A DNA stretch of 64,000 nucleotides from Arenimonas maotaiensis (GTDB lineage: Bacteria; Pseudomonadota; Gammaproteobacteria; Xanthomonadales; Xanthomonadaceae), in NCBI RefSeq assembly GCF_014638745.1, contig NZ_BMFO01000001.1:1-64000 (forward strand). The letters are read 5' to 3'. Position 1 is the first letter of the stretch, and every line of letters starts with the position of its first letter. Shown here piece by piece: positions 19,681 through 29,237 of this stretch. Position numbers and translations under genes: made by a program. Under the pieces are notes generated by a model. That model worked only from the letters and a program-made list of their open reading frames with translations, searched no databases and was not told the origin of the DNA.

Positions 19681-20892
19681 TCAGGATTCCGAGCGCGCGA
19701 CTTTGCTGGTTACCGTCAAATCGGCGGTGACGTTGCCGAGGGTGGCGAACACGTCGGGAATCATGTCGACCGCCACCAGCAGGCCCATGGGCTCGACCGG
19801 CAGGCCGGCGGCCTGCACCACCGGCAGGTTGGTGCCCATGAAGATGGCGCTGCCCGGCAGGCCGACCGAACCGATGGAGATCACCACCGCCAGCGCCACG
19901 CACAGGGCGGTGGTGGCCAGCGACAGGTCGATGCCGTAGGCCCAGGCGATGAACGAGGCCACGCCTAGGTACTGGATGGGGCTGGTGATGCGGAACAGCG
20001 AAACCGCCAAAGGCAATACCAGGCCGGTGACATGCCGTGGATAGTCCAAGGCGCCCGCGCTTTCCACCATGGCCGGCAGGGTGGCCACCGAAGATTGCGT
20101 GCTCATCGCCACCACCTGCGCCGGCAGGATGGCTTTGGCGTACCGCCGTAGCGGCTCGCCGTCGCCGATGCGGGCGACGCCGTACAGGATGCCGGTGATG
20201 GCCAGATACAGCAGGCACAGCATGCTGATGTAGATGCCGAGCGCCTGTACCACGCTGGCGCCGGCCTGCGCGCTGATCGGCAGGATCAGCGCGAATACGC
20301 CGAGCGGGCCGGTCAGCAGGATCCAATGCACCATGCGGATCACGGTATCGGCGATGGCCTGGAAGAAATCCACGATCAGCCGGCGCCGGGCGGCTTCGAT
20401 TTGGGTCAAGGCGAAGGCGAACAGCAGGGTGAACGCCACCATCGGTACGATGGCGTTGGCCGAGGCCGCAGCGATGACGTTGATCGGAATCAGGCTGGCG
20501 GTCCAATCGCCGGCCGGCGGCGGCAAGGCCGGGCTGGCGGCCGATTGCAGCACCGTCATCAGAGCCGGATCATGCGGCATCAGGCCGAGCAGCAACGGCG
20601 CCGCGATGGCGGTGCCGAGACCGGCCAATGCCAACAGGGTCAGGATCCACAGCAGGGCCTTGCGCGCGATGCGGCCGGAGGTGGCGACATCGTTGGCTTG
20701 GTTGATGCCGACCACCAACAGGGACGCGACCAGCGGCACGATGCACATCTGCAGGGCGTTCAACCACAGCCGGCCGATCGGTTGCGCGATGGCGCTGACC
20801 GGCGCGGCGGCGTCCGGCGCGAACCGGCTGAGGCCAAGACCAGCGACGATGCCGAGCAACAGGCCGAGGAAGACACGGGTGGAAGCGGACAT
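19681..20892 (-). CDS. Dicarboxylate/amino acid:cation symporter (GltP/DctA family)
   Basis: A 403-residue membrane protein. It has about eight hydrophobic segments, re-entrant loops with conserved serines (AMSTQSSVATLP), and the cation/substrate segments GTNLPVV and DMIPDVFATLGNV. The family imports glutamate, aspartate or C4-dicarboxylates with Na+ or H+. It is the last gene of a five-gene operon and starts 2 bases behind the L,D-transpeptidase-fold gene. With epimerase and peptidase genes upstream, uptake of glutamate or a related murein product is a sensible inference. Confidence 0.85.
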   Translation of the reverse strand: MSASTRVFLGLLLGIVAGLGLSRFAPDAAAPVSAIAQPIGRLWLNALQMCIVPLVASLLVVGINQANDVATSGRIARKALLWILTLLALAGLGTAIAAPLLLGLMPHDPALMTVLQSAASPALPPPAGDWTASLIPINVIAAASANAIVPMVAFTLLFAFALTQIEAARRRLIVDFFQAIADTVIRMVHWILLTGPLGVFALILPISAQAGASVVQALGIYISMLCLLYLAITGILYGVARIGDGEPLRRYAKAILPAQVVAMSTQSSVATLPAMVESAGALDYPRHVTGLVLPLAVSLFRITSPIQYLGVASFIAWAYGIDLSLATTALCVALAVVISIGSVGLPGSAIFMGTNLPVVQAAGLPVEPMGLLVAVDMIPDVFATLGNVTADLTVTSKVARSES

Positions 20893-20894
20893 GC

Positions 20895-21647
20895 TCAGGG
20901 ATTCCTTTCGGGTAATTGCCAGTCCGCCTGCAGGCGGCGGTATTCGGATTCGGGCAGCAGCACCAGCACCGGCCGGCGGCTACGGTCGAGCCAGGCGAGC
21001 AGGGCGTCCATCTCGGTTTCCGGCATGGCGGTGCAGCCGGCGGTCGGTGTGCCCGGCGCGCGCCAGAGATGCGCGAAGATGCAGCTGCCGGCGCCGCTCA
21101 CGTTGTTCGGATTATGCGCGATGACGAAGCCTTTGGCGTACACCCTGTCGCCGTCGCGGTGCAGGTCGCGCCGCATCGGTTCGCTGGAACCGGCCACCGC
21201 CGCGTCGCCCACGTCGTCGGTGGAGACGATGCGGTTGTACAGCGGCGAATCGTTCACGTCCACGCACCAGTCGCTTTCGGTCATCGGCTGATAACCCAAG
21301 GCGGTGGCGTTGGCCGGCGCATAGCCGAAGGCGCTGCCGAGTTCGAACACGCCGGCCGGCGCTTTGCCGTCGCCTTCACGCTTCTGGGGGCCGTCTTGCG
21401 GCGGATGCAGGCCCAGCCCCCAGGCCGAACCCTGCGTGCCGACGCTGACCGCGAATGCGGGACGGACCGCGCGCCACGCGCCGTCGATGCGTTCAAAGGC
21501 CTGTAGACGGCCGCCCGTCGCCTGCCAGTCGGCAGTGGTCACCATCAACAGTTGCGTGCTGTCGTCCGGAATTACGGAAGATGCGGCATCGGCACGATTG
21601 CCGGTTAGGGTGGCCATCAGCAGCAGAATCGGAAGCAGGGCGTTCAT
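20895..21647 (-). CDS. L,D-transpeptidase-fold (YkuD-like) exported protein
   Basis: A 250-residue protein with a signal peptide (about 1-20). The catalytic block runs from SCIFAHLW with its His to TPTAGCTAM with the nucleophilic Cys, the YkuD / murein L,D-transpeptidase pattern. It acts on peptidoglycan stem peptides in the periplasm as transpeptidase or L,D-carboxypeptidase. I choose ATG 21647, which overlaps the epimerase stop by the ATGA pattern; the upstream TTG at 21659 is less likely. Translational coupling ties it to the murein-peptide operon. Confidence 0.8.
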   Translation of the reverse strand: MNALLPILLLMATLTGNRADAASSVIPDDSTQLLMVTTADWQATGGRLQAFERIDGAWRAVRPAFAVSVGTQGSAWGLGLHPPQDGPQKREGDGKAPAGVFELGSAFGYAPANATALGYQPMTESDWCVDVNDSPLYNRIVSTDDVGDAAVAGSSEPMRRDLHRDGDRVYAKGFVIAHNPNNVSGAGSCIFAHLWRAPGTPTAGCTAMPETEMDALLAWLDRSRRPVLVLLPESEYRRLQADWQLPERNP

Positions 21648-22744
21648 CAGGACAACCAAGTGATATGGGAAACGGCGGTGATGCCCAGGCCGGGGCGGTC
21701 GTCGACCGTGATCACAGCATCTTCGAAACGGGTATTGCCGTCAATCGGATCGAACGCACCCAGGCTCGGGCCGTCCAAGTCGATCTTGCCGATGACATCG
21801 GTGCGGGCGATGGCCAGATGCGCGGCGGCGGCGGCGCTGATGCCGCCCTCCAGCATGCAGCCCATCATGCAGGTCTTGCCGCGGCTGGCGCACAGCTCGG
21901 CGATGGCGAGGGCCTGCGACAGGCCGCCGGCCTTCATCAGCTTGATGTTGATCAGGTCGGCGGCGTCGCGGTCGAGCAAGGCGCGGGCCTGTTCGAGGTC
22001 GAAGGCGCTTTCATCGGCCAGCAGCGGCGTGCGCAGACCGGCGGCCTTGATGGCGCATAGGCCGTCGAGGTCGGCGGCCGGTACCGGTTGCTCGATCAGC
22101 TCGAATCCGGCCCCGGCCGTATCCAGCGCACGCAGCACGGCGACGGTCTGCGCCGCATCCCAGCCTTGGTTGGCATCGATGCGCAGGGCGGCGCGGCCGG
22201 CCACCGCGGCGTGGATGGCGAGCAGGCGGGCGACGTCGGTGTCCGGCTGCTTGCCGACCTTGATCTTCAGCGCCCGGAAGCCGCGGGCGATGGCGGCCTC
22301 GCAGTCGGCGATCATGGTGGCGGTGTCGTTGACGCTGATGGTGAGGTCGGTTTCCAGCCGTGGCGTGCCGCCGCCCAAGGCCTGGTAGAGGGGTAACCCA
22401 AGCGATTGCGCATGAAGGTCGTACAGCGCGATTTCGGCCGCGGCCTTGGCGCTGCGGATGCCCGGCAGAGCGTCCTGCACCAACCGGCAATTGCCGTCCA
22501 GTTCGGCGACATCGCGGCCGAGCAGGGCAGGGCCGATACGCTGACGCAAGGCCTGCAGGATGTTTTCCAGACTGTCACCGGTGATGGCTACGGTCGGCGG
22601 CGCTTCGCCATAGCCGGATAGGCCGTCGTCGGTATCGAGCCGGATCACGGCGTCCTCGATGCAGTCGACCGTACGCAAGGCGGTCTTGAACGGCGTACGC
22701 AGCGGAATGCGCAACACGCCGAGATGGAAGCCCGAGATGCGCAT
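21647..22744 (-). CDS. Dipeptide (L-Ala-D/L-Glu) epimerase, enolase superfamily
   Basis: A 365-residue enzyme of the muconate-lactonising subgroup. The capping domain (about 1-120) is followed by a barrel with the lysine motif LKIKVGK (about 155) and the metal ligands in RIDANQGW, ELIEQPV and LLADES. The second Lys is in NIKLMKAGG. The family typically epimerises L-Ala-D-Glu from murein to L-Ala-L-Glu so that it can be cleaved. The start ATG 22744 overlaps the stop of the NlpC/P60 gene (ATGA). The longer open frame to 22915 is shadow. Confidence 0.85.
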   Translation of the reverse strand: MRISGFHLGVLRIPLRTPFKTALRTVDCIEDAVIRLDTDDGLSGYGEAPPTVAITGDSLENILQALRQRIGPALLGRDVAELDGNCRLVQDALPGIRSAKAAAEIALYDLHAQSLGLPLYQALGGGTPRLETDLTISVNDTATMIADCEAAIARGFRALKIKVGKQPDTDVARLLAIHAAVAGRAALRIDANQGWDAAQTVAVLRALDTAGAGFELIEQPVPAADLDGLCAIKAAGLRTPLLADESAFDLEQARALLDRDAADLINIKLMKAGGLSQALAIAELCASRGKTCMMGCMLEGGISAAAAAHLAIARTDVIGKIDLDGPSLGAFDPIDGNTRFEDAVITVDDRPGLGITAVSHITWLS

Positions 22745-24138
22745 CAGCCGCCGTCCGACAGGATGCGCTGCACCGCAGTGACCGCGTCGGCATACAGGCG
22801 CTGTTCGGACAGCGCCATGGCCAGCAGCGGCGTGACGCCGACGCCGTTCATCGGCAGGGCGGTGAACCGGCCGTCGACCATCAGCGCGCTGCGGTGCGCG
22901 TCGTGGATGACCCAAGGGCCGAATTCATCGTGACCGACCACCAGCATCACATGGCCGGGAATGAACACCAAGTCGCCGATGCGCAACTGCTTCAGGCGCG
23001 CCAGGCGTTCGGCTCGGCCGAGTTCCGGCCCGTAGGCGATGCGTTCGAATACCGGGGTGCGGGCCTGGTCGCCGGTGTTGCGCGGCAACCGGATGCCGAG
23101 CGAACGGTAGATTTCGGACACGAAACCGCTGCAGTCGCGGCCTTGGTAATCATGGCCCCAGCCGTAGCGCTCGCCGAGGAATTTGAAGGCCTGACGGATG
23201 AGGTTGGCCTGACTGGCGGGCAAAGGGCCGGCGGCGGTGTCGGCCGCGCGCGGAATCAGCGCTGGTTTGATGTGGAGCATTCCGTTGTCCAGCCGTAGCG
23301 GTACATCGATGATCCAGGCGCCCAGGGCGCCTTGGCCGTTGACCGGCTTGGACAGCGGCCAGTCAGTGCGTAGCGGGAAGCTGGCGCCCATGTCGAGGCG
23401 CAGCTCGGACACTTCCTCGGCATAGGGGTGATACACCGTGCGTACCTGGCTGCCGGTGATGTGGCGCCGCGGTTGGCGAGCGGCATAGCGCATCACCTCG
23501 GCGCGCCCGGCGATGCCGACCGCATCCGTTTCGACCCAGCCGGCGTAATTCTCGGCCTGTACGAACAGCCATCGGCCATCGCGCGATTCGTGCAGCACCG
23601 CCACCGGCGTGCCCGGGAACAGGGCCGATTCCTGCAGGCGGTCGATGTCGATGCCGCCGTTGCGGTCGAACGCGCGTTGCGCGCTCGGCAGCCGGCGCAC
23701 GGCGGCGCGTTTCACCACCAGCCCGAACAGGCGGTCATCGGCGGCCTCAATGCGCTCCAGCGCGCGGTTATCCAGCCAGGCGTCGATCTCGGCCTGTGCG
23801 ATTTCGGTATCCGCGTTCCTGAACAGCGGCGTATTCAGGCGCCCGGTCAGCGTTTCGATGCGTCGGCGGATGTCTTCGGGCGGCAGCGAAGCCGGCCAGG
23901 ACGGCCAATGCACCATGCTCGGTTCGGTGCGCAGCAGGCGCTCGTTGCGTTCCGCGATGGTTTGCGCCGAAATCAATACACGCTCGCCGGACGACGCACG
24001 CGACAGCCAATAGCCCGGCGCCAGGCGTTCCGGCGTCAGGCCGATCCGGGCCCAGTCCGGTTCGGCGCGTTCGGCCGCGCCGAGACCCAGGCTCAGACCA
24101 GCCAGAAACAATAGACAGAGATGGCGCAAAGACGTCAT
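22744..24138 (-). CDS. Exported SH3 and NlpC/P60 peptidase (YkfC-like)
   Basis: A 464-residue protein with signal peptide (about 1-20). The middle part (about 180-290) resembles SH3 domains. The C-terminal NlpC/P60 domain has the nucleophile in YQGRDCSGFVSEIY, the His in FIPGHVMLVVG and the polar third residue in VIHDAHR. YkfC-like enzymes cut gamma-D-Glu-L-diamino acid bonds in free murein peptides. The start is ATG 24138; the larger open frame reaching 25341 overlaps the DUF819 gene and is not real. Its place directly before the dipeptide epimerase repeats the ykf gene logic of Bacillus. Confidence 0.85.
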   Translation of the reverse strand: MTSLRHLCLLFLAGLSLGLGAAERAEPDWARIGLTPERLAPGYWLSRASSGERVLISAQTIAERNERLLRTEPSMVHWPSWPASLPPEDIRRRIETLTGRLNTPLFRNADTEIAQAEIDAWLDNRALERIEAADDRLFGLVVKRAAVRRLPSAQRAFDRNGGIDIDRLQESALFPGTPVAVLHESRDGRWLFVQAENYAGWVETDAVGIAGRAEVMRYAARQPRRHITGSQVRTVYHPYAEEVSELRLDMGASFPLRTDWPLSKPVNGQGALGAWIIDVPLRLDNGMLHIKPALIPRAADTAAGPLPASQANLIRQAFKFLGERYGWGHDYQGRDCSGFVSEIYRSLGIRLPRNTGDQARTPVFERIAYGPELGRAERLARLKQLRIGDLVFIPGHVMLVVGHDEFGPWVIHDAHRSALMVDGRFTALPMNGVGVTPLLAMALSEQRLYADAVTAVQRILSDGG

Positions 24139-24140
24139 GA

Positions 24141-25301
24141 TCAGGGTCCGATGGATTGCAGCAACGCAGACAGCAGGATACCGCCGCCGGTGCCCAGCAC
24201 ATAGCCCAGCATCGCCAACAGCACGCCGACCGGGACCAGCACCGGCGCGTAGGCGGCCGCCAGCAACGGCGTGGACGCTACGCCGCCGACGCAGGCCAGC
24301 GAGGAAATGCCGCACAGCGCCAGGTCGAAGCGAAACAGGCGGGCGCACACGAGCAGGATCATGCCGTGCAGCAACAGCACCAGCAAGCCGGTCAGCAGGA
24401 ACAGCGGTGCCGAACTCAGTCCGCGGAAGTCCGCTTGCGACGCGATCGTGGCCACGATCACGGCCAACAGCGCCGAGGCCATCGGCATCGAACCCGGCAA
24501 CCGCCGCAGGGGCGTGAAGGAAATCAGCAGGCCGATGGCCGTCGCCCACAGCATGGTCCACGAGGCGTTGCCGAGCATTGCCGTCGGCGGCATGGCGCCG
24601 GCCAAGGCACGCGCGCCCTGTCCAAGCAGCACGGCGCCGCCGAGCCAGAGCAACAAGGCGCCCATGTCCGGGCGTATCGCCGATGTCCCCGCGTCGGAAA
24701 TCGAGCCGGCGATGTCTTCGGCCAACGGCCGCGCCCGCAGTTTCGCGTTCGCCACCGCCTGCAAAGGCACGCTGGCGAACAGCGCCAGCACCCAGAACGA
24801 GTAGCACAGCGAATCGATCAACAAGGCATTCGCCAGGGCGTTCGGGCTGGCATTGATGGCCTGCGACACCGCGACCAGATTGGCGGTGCCACCGATCCAG
24901 CCGCCGGACACCGAACCCAGTGTCTGCCAGGCATCGGCGGGCAGCAAGGGCCGCATCAGCAGGAACACGGCCACGATGGCGGCGTATATCGACAGGCAGG
25001 CGCACAGGAATCCGGCCAGGATGCGCGGGCCCAGACGCAGGATGGCCCGGATGTCGCAGTTGGCCAGCAGCAGCACCATCAGGGCGGGTAGGGCGGCGTC
25101 CAACAGGGTTTGCCGCGTATCGGCCAGGGCCTGGTTGTGTTGCCAGACACCCAGTGCCGACAGAGCCGTCATCAGCAGATAGGTCAACACCACGGCCGGC
25201 AATACCTTGAATATCCGCCAGGGCAGGCGCGTTTCCAGGAACGGAAACAGGCCGGCGCACAGCAGAAGCGCCGCAAGGTAGATCCAAGGCGATTCGATCA
25301 T
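24141..25301 (-). CDS. DUF819 family membrane protein (YjcL-like)
   Basis: A 386-residue protein with about ten transmembrane helices and conserved SGGWIGGTANLVAVS and the late CVGGVASTPLLAAAYAP glycine-rich repeat, typical of DUF819. The duplicated glycine-rich loops suggest a transporter. The start is ATG 25301 (MIESPWIYLA). It is the first gene of the murein-peptide operon (2 bases before the next start), so transport of a murein fragment or of its amino acids is inferred, not shown. Confidence 0.75.
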   Translation of the reverse strand: MIESPWIYLAALLLCAGLFPFLETRLPWRIFKVLPAVVLTYLLMTALSALGVWQHNQALADTRQTLLDAALPALMVLLLANCDIRAILRLGPRILAGFLCACLSIYAAIVAVFLLMRPLLPADAWQTLGSVSGGWIGGTANLVAVSQAINASPNALANALLIDSLCYSFWVLALFASVPLQAVANAKLRARPLAEDIAGSISDAGTSAIRPDMGALLLWLGGAVLLGQGARALAGAMPPTAMLGNASWTMLWATAIGLLISFTPLRRLPGSMPMASALLAVIVATIASQADFRGLSSAPLFLLTGLLVLLLHGMILLVCARLFRFDLALCGISSLACVGGVASTPLLAAAYAPVLVPVGVLLAMLGYVLGTGGGILLSALLQSIGP

Positions 25302-25512
25302 GGAACGCTTTTTGCTTGAGTTGGCCTTCGAGTATAGGCAATGTCGCCGTTGGATCCCGCTTTTGGCCAAATTTTCGCCATATTCCGGTAGGTTTTAGTC
25401 GAAAGTACCATTGACCGCCGTTTGCCGGTCATGGTAAAAACTATAAGAACTATTAATCGCTTGTTTCTAATATACGATTCAGCCATAAACAACCACAATA
25501 GAGAGAGGGTTC
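25302..25512. promoter_or_regulatory. AT-rich divergent promoter region
   Basis: This 211-base gap between the DUF819 operon and the TonB receptor contains AT-rich stretches, among them TTGACC at 25411 and TATAAG at 25442. Their spacing is too large for one sigma70 promoter, so I do not assign boxes. Divergent control of operon and receptor is possible. Confidence 0.35.
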
Positions 25513-28491
25513 ATGAGCAATAAACGGGCTTTGCGTAAAAATATCCTGTCGGCGGCCTTGGGCGGCTGCCTGCTGTCTTTGATGCCGGTCGGCGCCACAC
25601 TGGCGGCCAGCAACGACGGTGCTTTGATCGGCCGCACCGCATCCGGCACCACCGTGGTCGCGACCAATCTGGAGAACGGCCTGGAGCGTACGGTGACCGC
25701 CGATGAAAGCGGCAACTACCGCTTCCCGTTCCTGCCGGTCGGCACTTACCGCATTGAAGTCCGCAAAGACGGCCAGGTCGTGCAGAAAGCCGAGCAGGTC
25801 CGCATCAGCCTGGGCAACGCCACCCGCCTCAATATCGGCGCCGAATCCGGCGTGATCGACACCGTGCAGGTGCGCGGCACCGCCGTGGTGTCGCCGATCG
25901 ACGTCAGCTCGGTCGAATCCGCCAGCAACTTCACCGCCGAAGAAATCCAGCGTCTGCCGGTCGAACGCGACGCCGGCGCCGTGGCCCTGCTCACCCCGGG
26001 CGTGGGCAAGGGCGACAAGGACCTCGGCGGCTTCTCCTTCGGCGGATCCTCGGTCGCCGAGAACACCGTCTTCATCAACGGCCTGAACGTCACCGACTTC
26101 TCCAACCGGATCGGCAACTCGGCCGTGCCGTACGCCTTCTACAAGGAATTCCAGGTCAAGACCGGCGGCTATTCCGTCGAGTTCGGCCGCACCACCGGCG
26201 GCGTGATCAACGCCGTGACCAAGTCCGGCTCGAACGAGTTCAAGTACGGCGCCGAAGTGGTCTGGGAACCGTCGTTCATGCAGACCGCCGGCACCGACCG
26301 CTACGACACCGACGGCAACCTGGCCTACAGCTTCAGCCGCGACAAGTCGACCGACACCAACCTGAACCTGTACGCCTCGGGCGCCATCGTGCAGGACAAG
26401 CTGTTCTTCTACGGCCTGTATGAAGCCCGCAATTTCAGCGGCCAGACCCTGACCGGTGATGCCGGCGAGCAGTACACTCCGCAGGCCGATGACGCGTTCT
26501 GGGGCGTCAAGCTCGACTGGCACGTCAACGACAAGAACCTGGTGGAGCTGCTGGCGTTCTCCGACAAGAACACCGAGGAAAGCAGGCAGTACGAGTACGA
26601 CCTCGATACCGGCCGCGGCGACTACCTGAACACCGCCTACACCTACAGCGGCGGCACCAACTGGGCGCTGACCTGGACCAGCTACCTGACCGAGAACCTG
26701 TCCGGCAAGTTCCTGTACGGCCGCAACGAGCGCGACCGTACCCGCAACAGCCTGAACGACATCAACTGCAACTACATCCGCGACCGCCACAACCTGGATT
26801 ACGGCCGCTATCCGGGCTGCACCAGCGAAGACCAGGTGCTGGCGCATGTGGACGAACGCGAAGCCATGCGCATGGACTTCGAGTGGAACCTCGACCGCCA
26901 CCTGGTGCGCTTCGGCCTGGACCGCGAGAACAACGTGTCCGATTACCGTGAGTACAACCCGGGTCCCGGCGGCATCGCCTACACCATCCGCGACACCGAT
27001 CCGGGCACCCAGCTGACCAACGGCGGCATCGTGCCGGCCGGCATCTTCGGCGTCGTGTCCGCCAACCTGTATGAGGTCAGCGGCCAGTTCGAGACCGTCA
27101 ACTCCGCGTTCTACGTCGAGGACAACTGGTCGGTCACCGACAACCTGGTGCTGAACCTGGGCCTGCGTTCGGAGGCCTTCGACAACAAGGACGCCGAAGG
27201 CAACAGCTTCATCAAGATGGACAATATGCTGGCCCCGCGCTTCGGCTTTTCCTGGGATATGAACGGCGACAGTTCGGTCAAGATCTTCGGTAACGTCGGC
27301 CGCTACTTCCTGCCGGTCGCCAACGTGATCAACGTCAAACTGGCCGGCGGCCTGCTCAGCCAGACCACATACTACGCCTTCGAGGAGGAGTGGGATTCGT
27401 TCACTTACAACGGTTCGACCTACTACAAGCCGGTGCTCGGCGCGCAGATCGGTCCGGTCGACAACACCTACGGCGACGGCTCGGTCGGCGACCTGCGCGG
27501 CAAGGTCGACTCCGACCTGGATCCGGTATTCCAGGACGAGCTGATCCTGGGCTTCCAGAAGCAGATCGACGACAAGTGGTCGTGGGGCGTGCGCGGCACC
27601 TACCGCAAGCTCAACAACGCGATCGAGGACATCACGCTGACCGCCAACAGCTACTGCGACGGTTTCGAGCAGGTGGTGATGGCCAACCCGGGCAAGGTGC
27701 TGACCGTCTACACCGACACCGACTGCGACGGCGAGAACGACGGCTTCGACACGATCGACACCAGCACCGAAGGCTGGGCCCTGTATGACGACAACGGCGA
27801 CTACGTCGGCCAGCGCGGCTGGGACAAGCCCAAGCGCAGCTACAGCTCGCTGGAATTCGTGCTCGACCGCGCCTGGGACGACAAGTGGTCGTTCAACGGT
27901 TCGTACACCTTGGCGTTCAGCAAGGGCAACTACGAAGGTCCGGCCAACTCCGATCTGCCGAGCGGCGACCAGACCGGCCGCACCTATGCGTTCGACAATC
28001 CGTACGTCAACCTGAACGGCTACGGCTACCTGCCGAACGACCGCCGTCACACCCTGAAGCTGCGCGGCAGCTACGCGTTCAACGACAACTGGTCGGTCGG
28101 CTCCAGCATGACCGTGCAGTCGGGCCGCCCGATCAACGGCTTCGGCGCCGGCAACCCGTTCGACGGCACCGACCTGTACAGCTTCTACCAGTGCGTGCAG
28201 AACTGCGAAGACGATCCGAGCCAACGCGTGTACGTGCTGAACAAGCGCGGCGCCTTCGGCCGCACGCCGTGGACCGTCGACCTGAACGCCAGCGTCACCT
28301 ACGAGCGCAAGATCGGCGACGGCGACTTCCGCGCCAATCTGGCGATTTACAACCTGCTGAACATGGAGCGTGTCACCCAGGTGTCGGAAACCCTGCAGTA
28401 CTACATCGGCGACGACGAGCCCGAGTTCGCCCGCGGTACCGCGTGGCAGAAGCCGCGCTACGCCCAGCTGACCATGAGCATCGACTTCTGA
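25513..28491 (+). CDS. TonB-dependent receptor, Oar-like with carboxypeptidase-regulatory domain
   Basis: A 992-residue outer-membrane receptor. Signal peptide about 1-32, then a CarboxypepD-regulatory beta-sandwich (about 35-110, ending in SGNYRFPFLPVGTYR), then the plug with TGGYSVEFGRTTGGVINAV, and a long barrel that ends in the aromatic MSIDF. It imports a large substrate with TonB energy. Such Oar-like receptors are numerous in Xanthomonadales. It lies divergent to the murein-peptide operon and just before a D-Ala-D-Ala dipeptidase, so a peptide or glycopeptide cargo is possible. RBS GAGAGAGGG before ATG 25513. Confidence 0.9.
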   Translation: MSNKRALRKNILSAALGGCLLSLMPVGATLAASNDGALIGRTASGTTVVATNLENGLERTVTADESGNYRFPFLPVGTYRIEVRKDGQVVQKAEQVRISLGNATRLNIGAESGVIDTVQVRGTAVVSPIDVSSVESASNFTAEEIQRLPVERDAGAVALLTPGVGKGDKDLGGFSFGGSSVAENTVFINGLNVTDFSNRIGNSAVPYAFYKEFQVKTGGYSVEFGRTTGGVINAVTKSGSNEFKYGAEVVWEPSFMQTAGTDRYDTDGNLAYSFSRDKSTDTNLNLYASGAIVQDKLFFYGLYEARNFSGQTLTGDAGEQYTPQADDAFWGVKLDWHVNDKNLVELLAFSDKNTEESRQYEYDLDTGRGDYLNTAYTYSGGTNWALTWTSYLTENLSGKFLYGRNERDRTRNSLNDINCNYIRDRHNLDYGRYPGCTSEDQVLAHVDEREAMRMDFEWNLDRHLVRFGLDRENNVSDYREYNPGPGGIAYTIRDTDPGTQLTNGGIVPAGIFGVVSANLYEVSGQFETVNSAFYVEDNWSVTDNLVLNLGLRSEAFDNKDAEGNSFIKMDNMLAPRFGFSWDMNGDSSVKIFGNVGRYFLPVANVINVKLAGGLLSQTTYYAFEEEWDSFTYNGSTYYKPVLGAQIGPVDNTYGDGSVGDLRGKVDSDLDPVFQDELILGFQKQIDDKWSWGVRGTYRKLNNAIEDITLTANSYCDGFEQVVMANPGKVLTVYTDTDCDGENDGFDTIDTSTEGWALYDDNGDYVGQRGWDKPKRSYSSLEFVLDRAWDDKWSFNGSYTLAFSKGNYEGPANSDLPSGDQTGRTYAFDNPYVNLNGYGYLPNDRRHTLKLRGSYAFNDNWSVGSSMTVQSGRPINGFGAGNPFDGTDLYSFYQCVQNCEDDPSQRVYVLNKRGAFGRTPWTVDLNASVTYERKIGDGDFRANLAIYNLLNMERVTQVSETLQYYIGDDEPEFARGTAWQKPRYAQLTMSIDF

Positions 28492-28513
28492 TTCCTGTTA
28501 ACGGTTAGAATCA

Positions 28514-28549
28514 ACGCCTCGGGGCATCTCGCCCCGGGGCGTTTTTTTT
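28514..28549 (+). terminator. Terminator behind the TonB receptor
   Basis: A long GC stem (ACGCCTCGGGGC / GCCCCGGGGCGT) followed by eight T. It separates the receptor from the dipeptidase gene. Confidence 0.9.
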
Positions 28550-28562
28550 GGAGAGGCGAGGG

Positions 28563-29237
28563 ATGTGGTACCCGGTATTGGCACGCGCCGCCGTCTTGGC
28601 GTCAGCGGCAGGCGGCATGGCGGCGGCGGAATCCGGCATCTTGGCCGACGTGCGGACCTTCGCGCCGGGCATCATGCTGGATATCCGCTACGCCACGGCC
28701 GACAACTTCACAGGGCGTCCGGTGCCGGGCTATGCGGCCGCCAAGTGCCTGTTGCACCGCCCGGTGGCTGAGGCCTTGGCGCGGGTGGAGCAGGGGCTGC
28801 GCGGGCAGGGCATGGCGCTGGCGGTGTACGACTGCTACCGGCCGACCGTTTCGGTGGCCGCGTTCATGGCCTGGGCCAAGGATGCCGACCAATCGACCAA
28901 GGCCGCGTATTACCCGGAGCTGGACAAATCGGTACTGGTGCCCGATTACATCGCCGAGAAATCCGGCCATAGCAAAGCCGCGACCGTCGATGTCGGACTG
29001 TTGGACTGCCGCACCGGAACCTGCCGGCCGTTCGACATGGGCACGGCCTTCGATTATTTCGGGCCGCGCGCCAACACCGGCTATCCGCAACTCGGTCCAG
29101 CGCAGCGCGCCAACCGGACGGTGCTGCTGGCCGCGATGGCGGCCGAAGGCTTCGAGAATTACCCCATGGAGTGGTGGCACTTCACGTGGAGAGCCGGTGA
29201 ATTGCCCGATACGGCTTACGCGTTTCCGATTGAATAA
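28563..29237 (+). CDS. D-alanyl-D-alanine dipeptidase (M15, VanX/DdpX family)
   Basis: A 224-residue exported enzyme (hydrophobic N-terminus, about 1-20). The zinc site is visible as SGHSKAATVDVG (His and Asp) and EWWHF (catalytic Glu and last His). It cleaves D-Ala-D-Ala, which fits with the murein-salvage genes nearby. VanX-type resistance is unlikely, because vanH/vanA genes are absent. ATG 28563 is preferred over the TTG in the terminator T run. It overlaps the end of the truncated oxidoreductase on the other strand by about 20 bases. Confidence 0.88.
   Translation: MWYPVLARAAVLASAAGGMAAAESGILADVRTFAPGIMLDIRYATADNFTGRPVPGYAAAKCLLHRPVAEALARVEQGLRGQGMALAVYDCYRPTVSVAAFMAWAKDADQSTKAAYYPELDKSVLVPDYIAEKSGHSKAATVDVGLLDCRTGTCRPFDMGTAFDYFGPRANTGYPQLGPAQRANRTVLLAAMAAEGFENYPMEWWHFTWRAGELPDTAYAFPIE

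Noticed and set aside
24139-25341. Upstream extension of the NlpC/P60 frame to 865 residues
   Set aside because: The extension overlaps the DUF819 membrane protein completely in another frame. The signal peptide begins at 24138, which sets the start.
25453-28224. Open frame of 923 residues antisense to the TonB receptor
   Set aside because: Codon-periodicity shadow of a long high-GC gene; no start signal and no domain.
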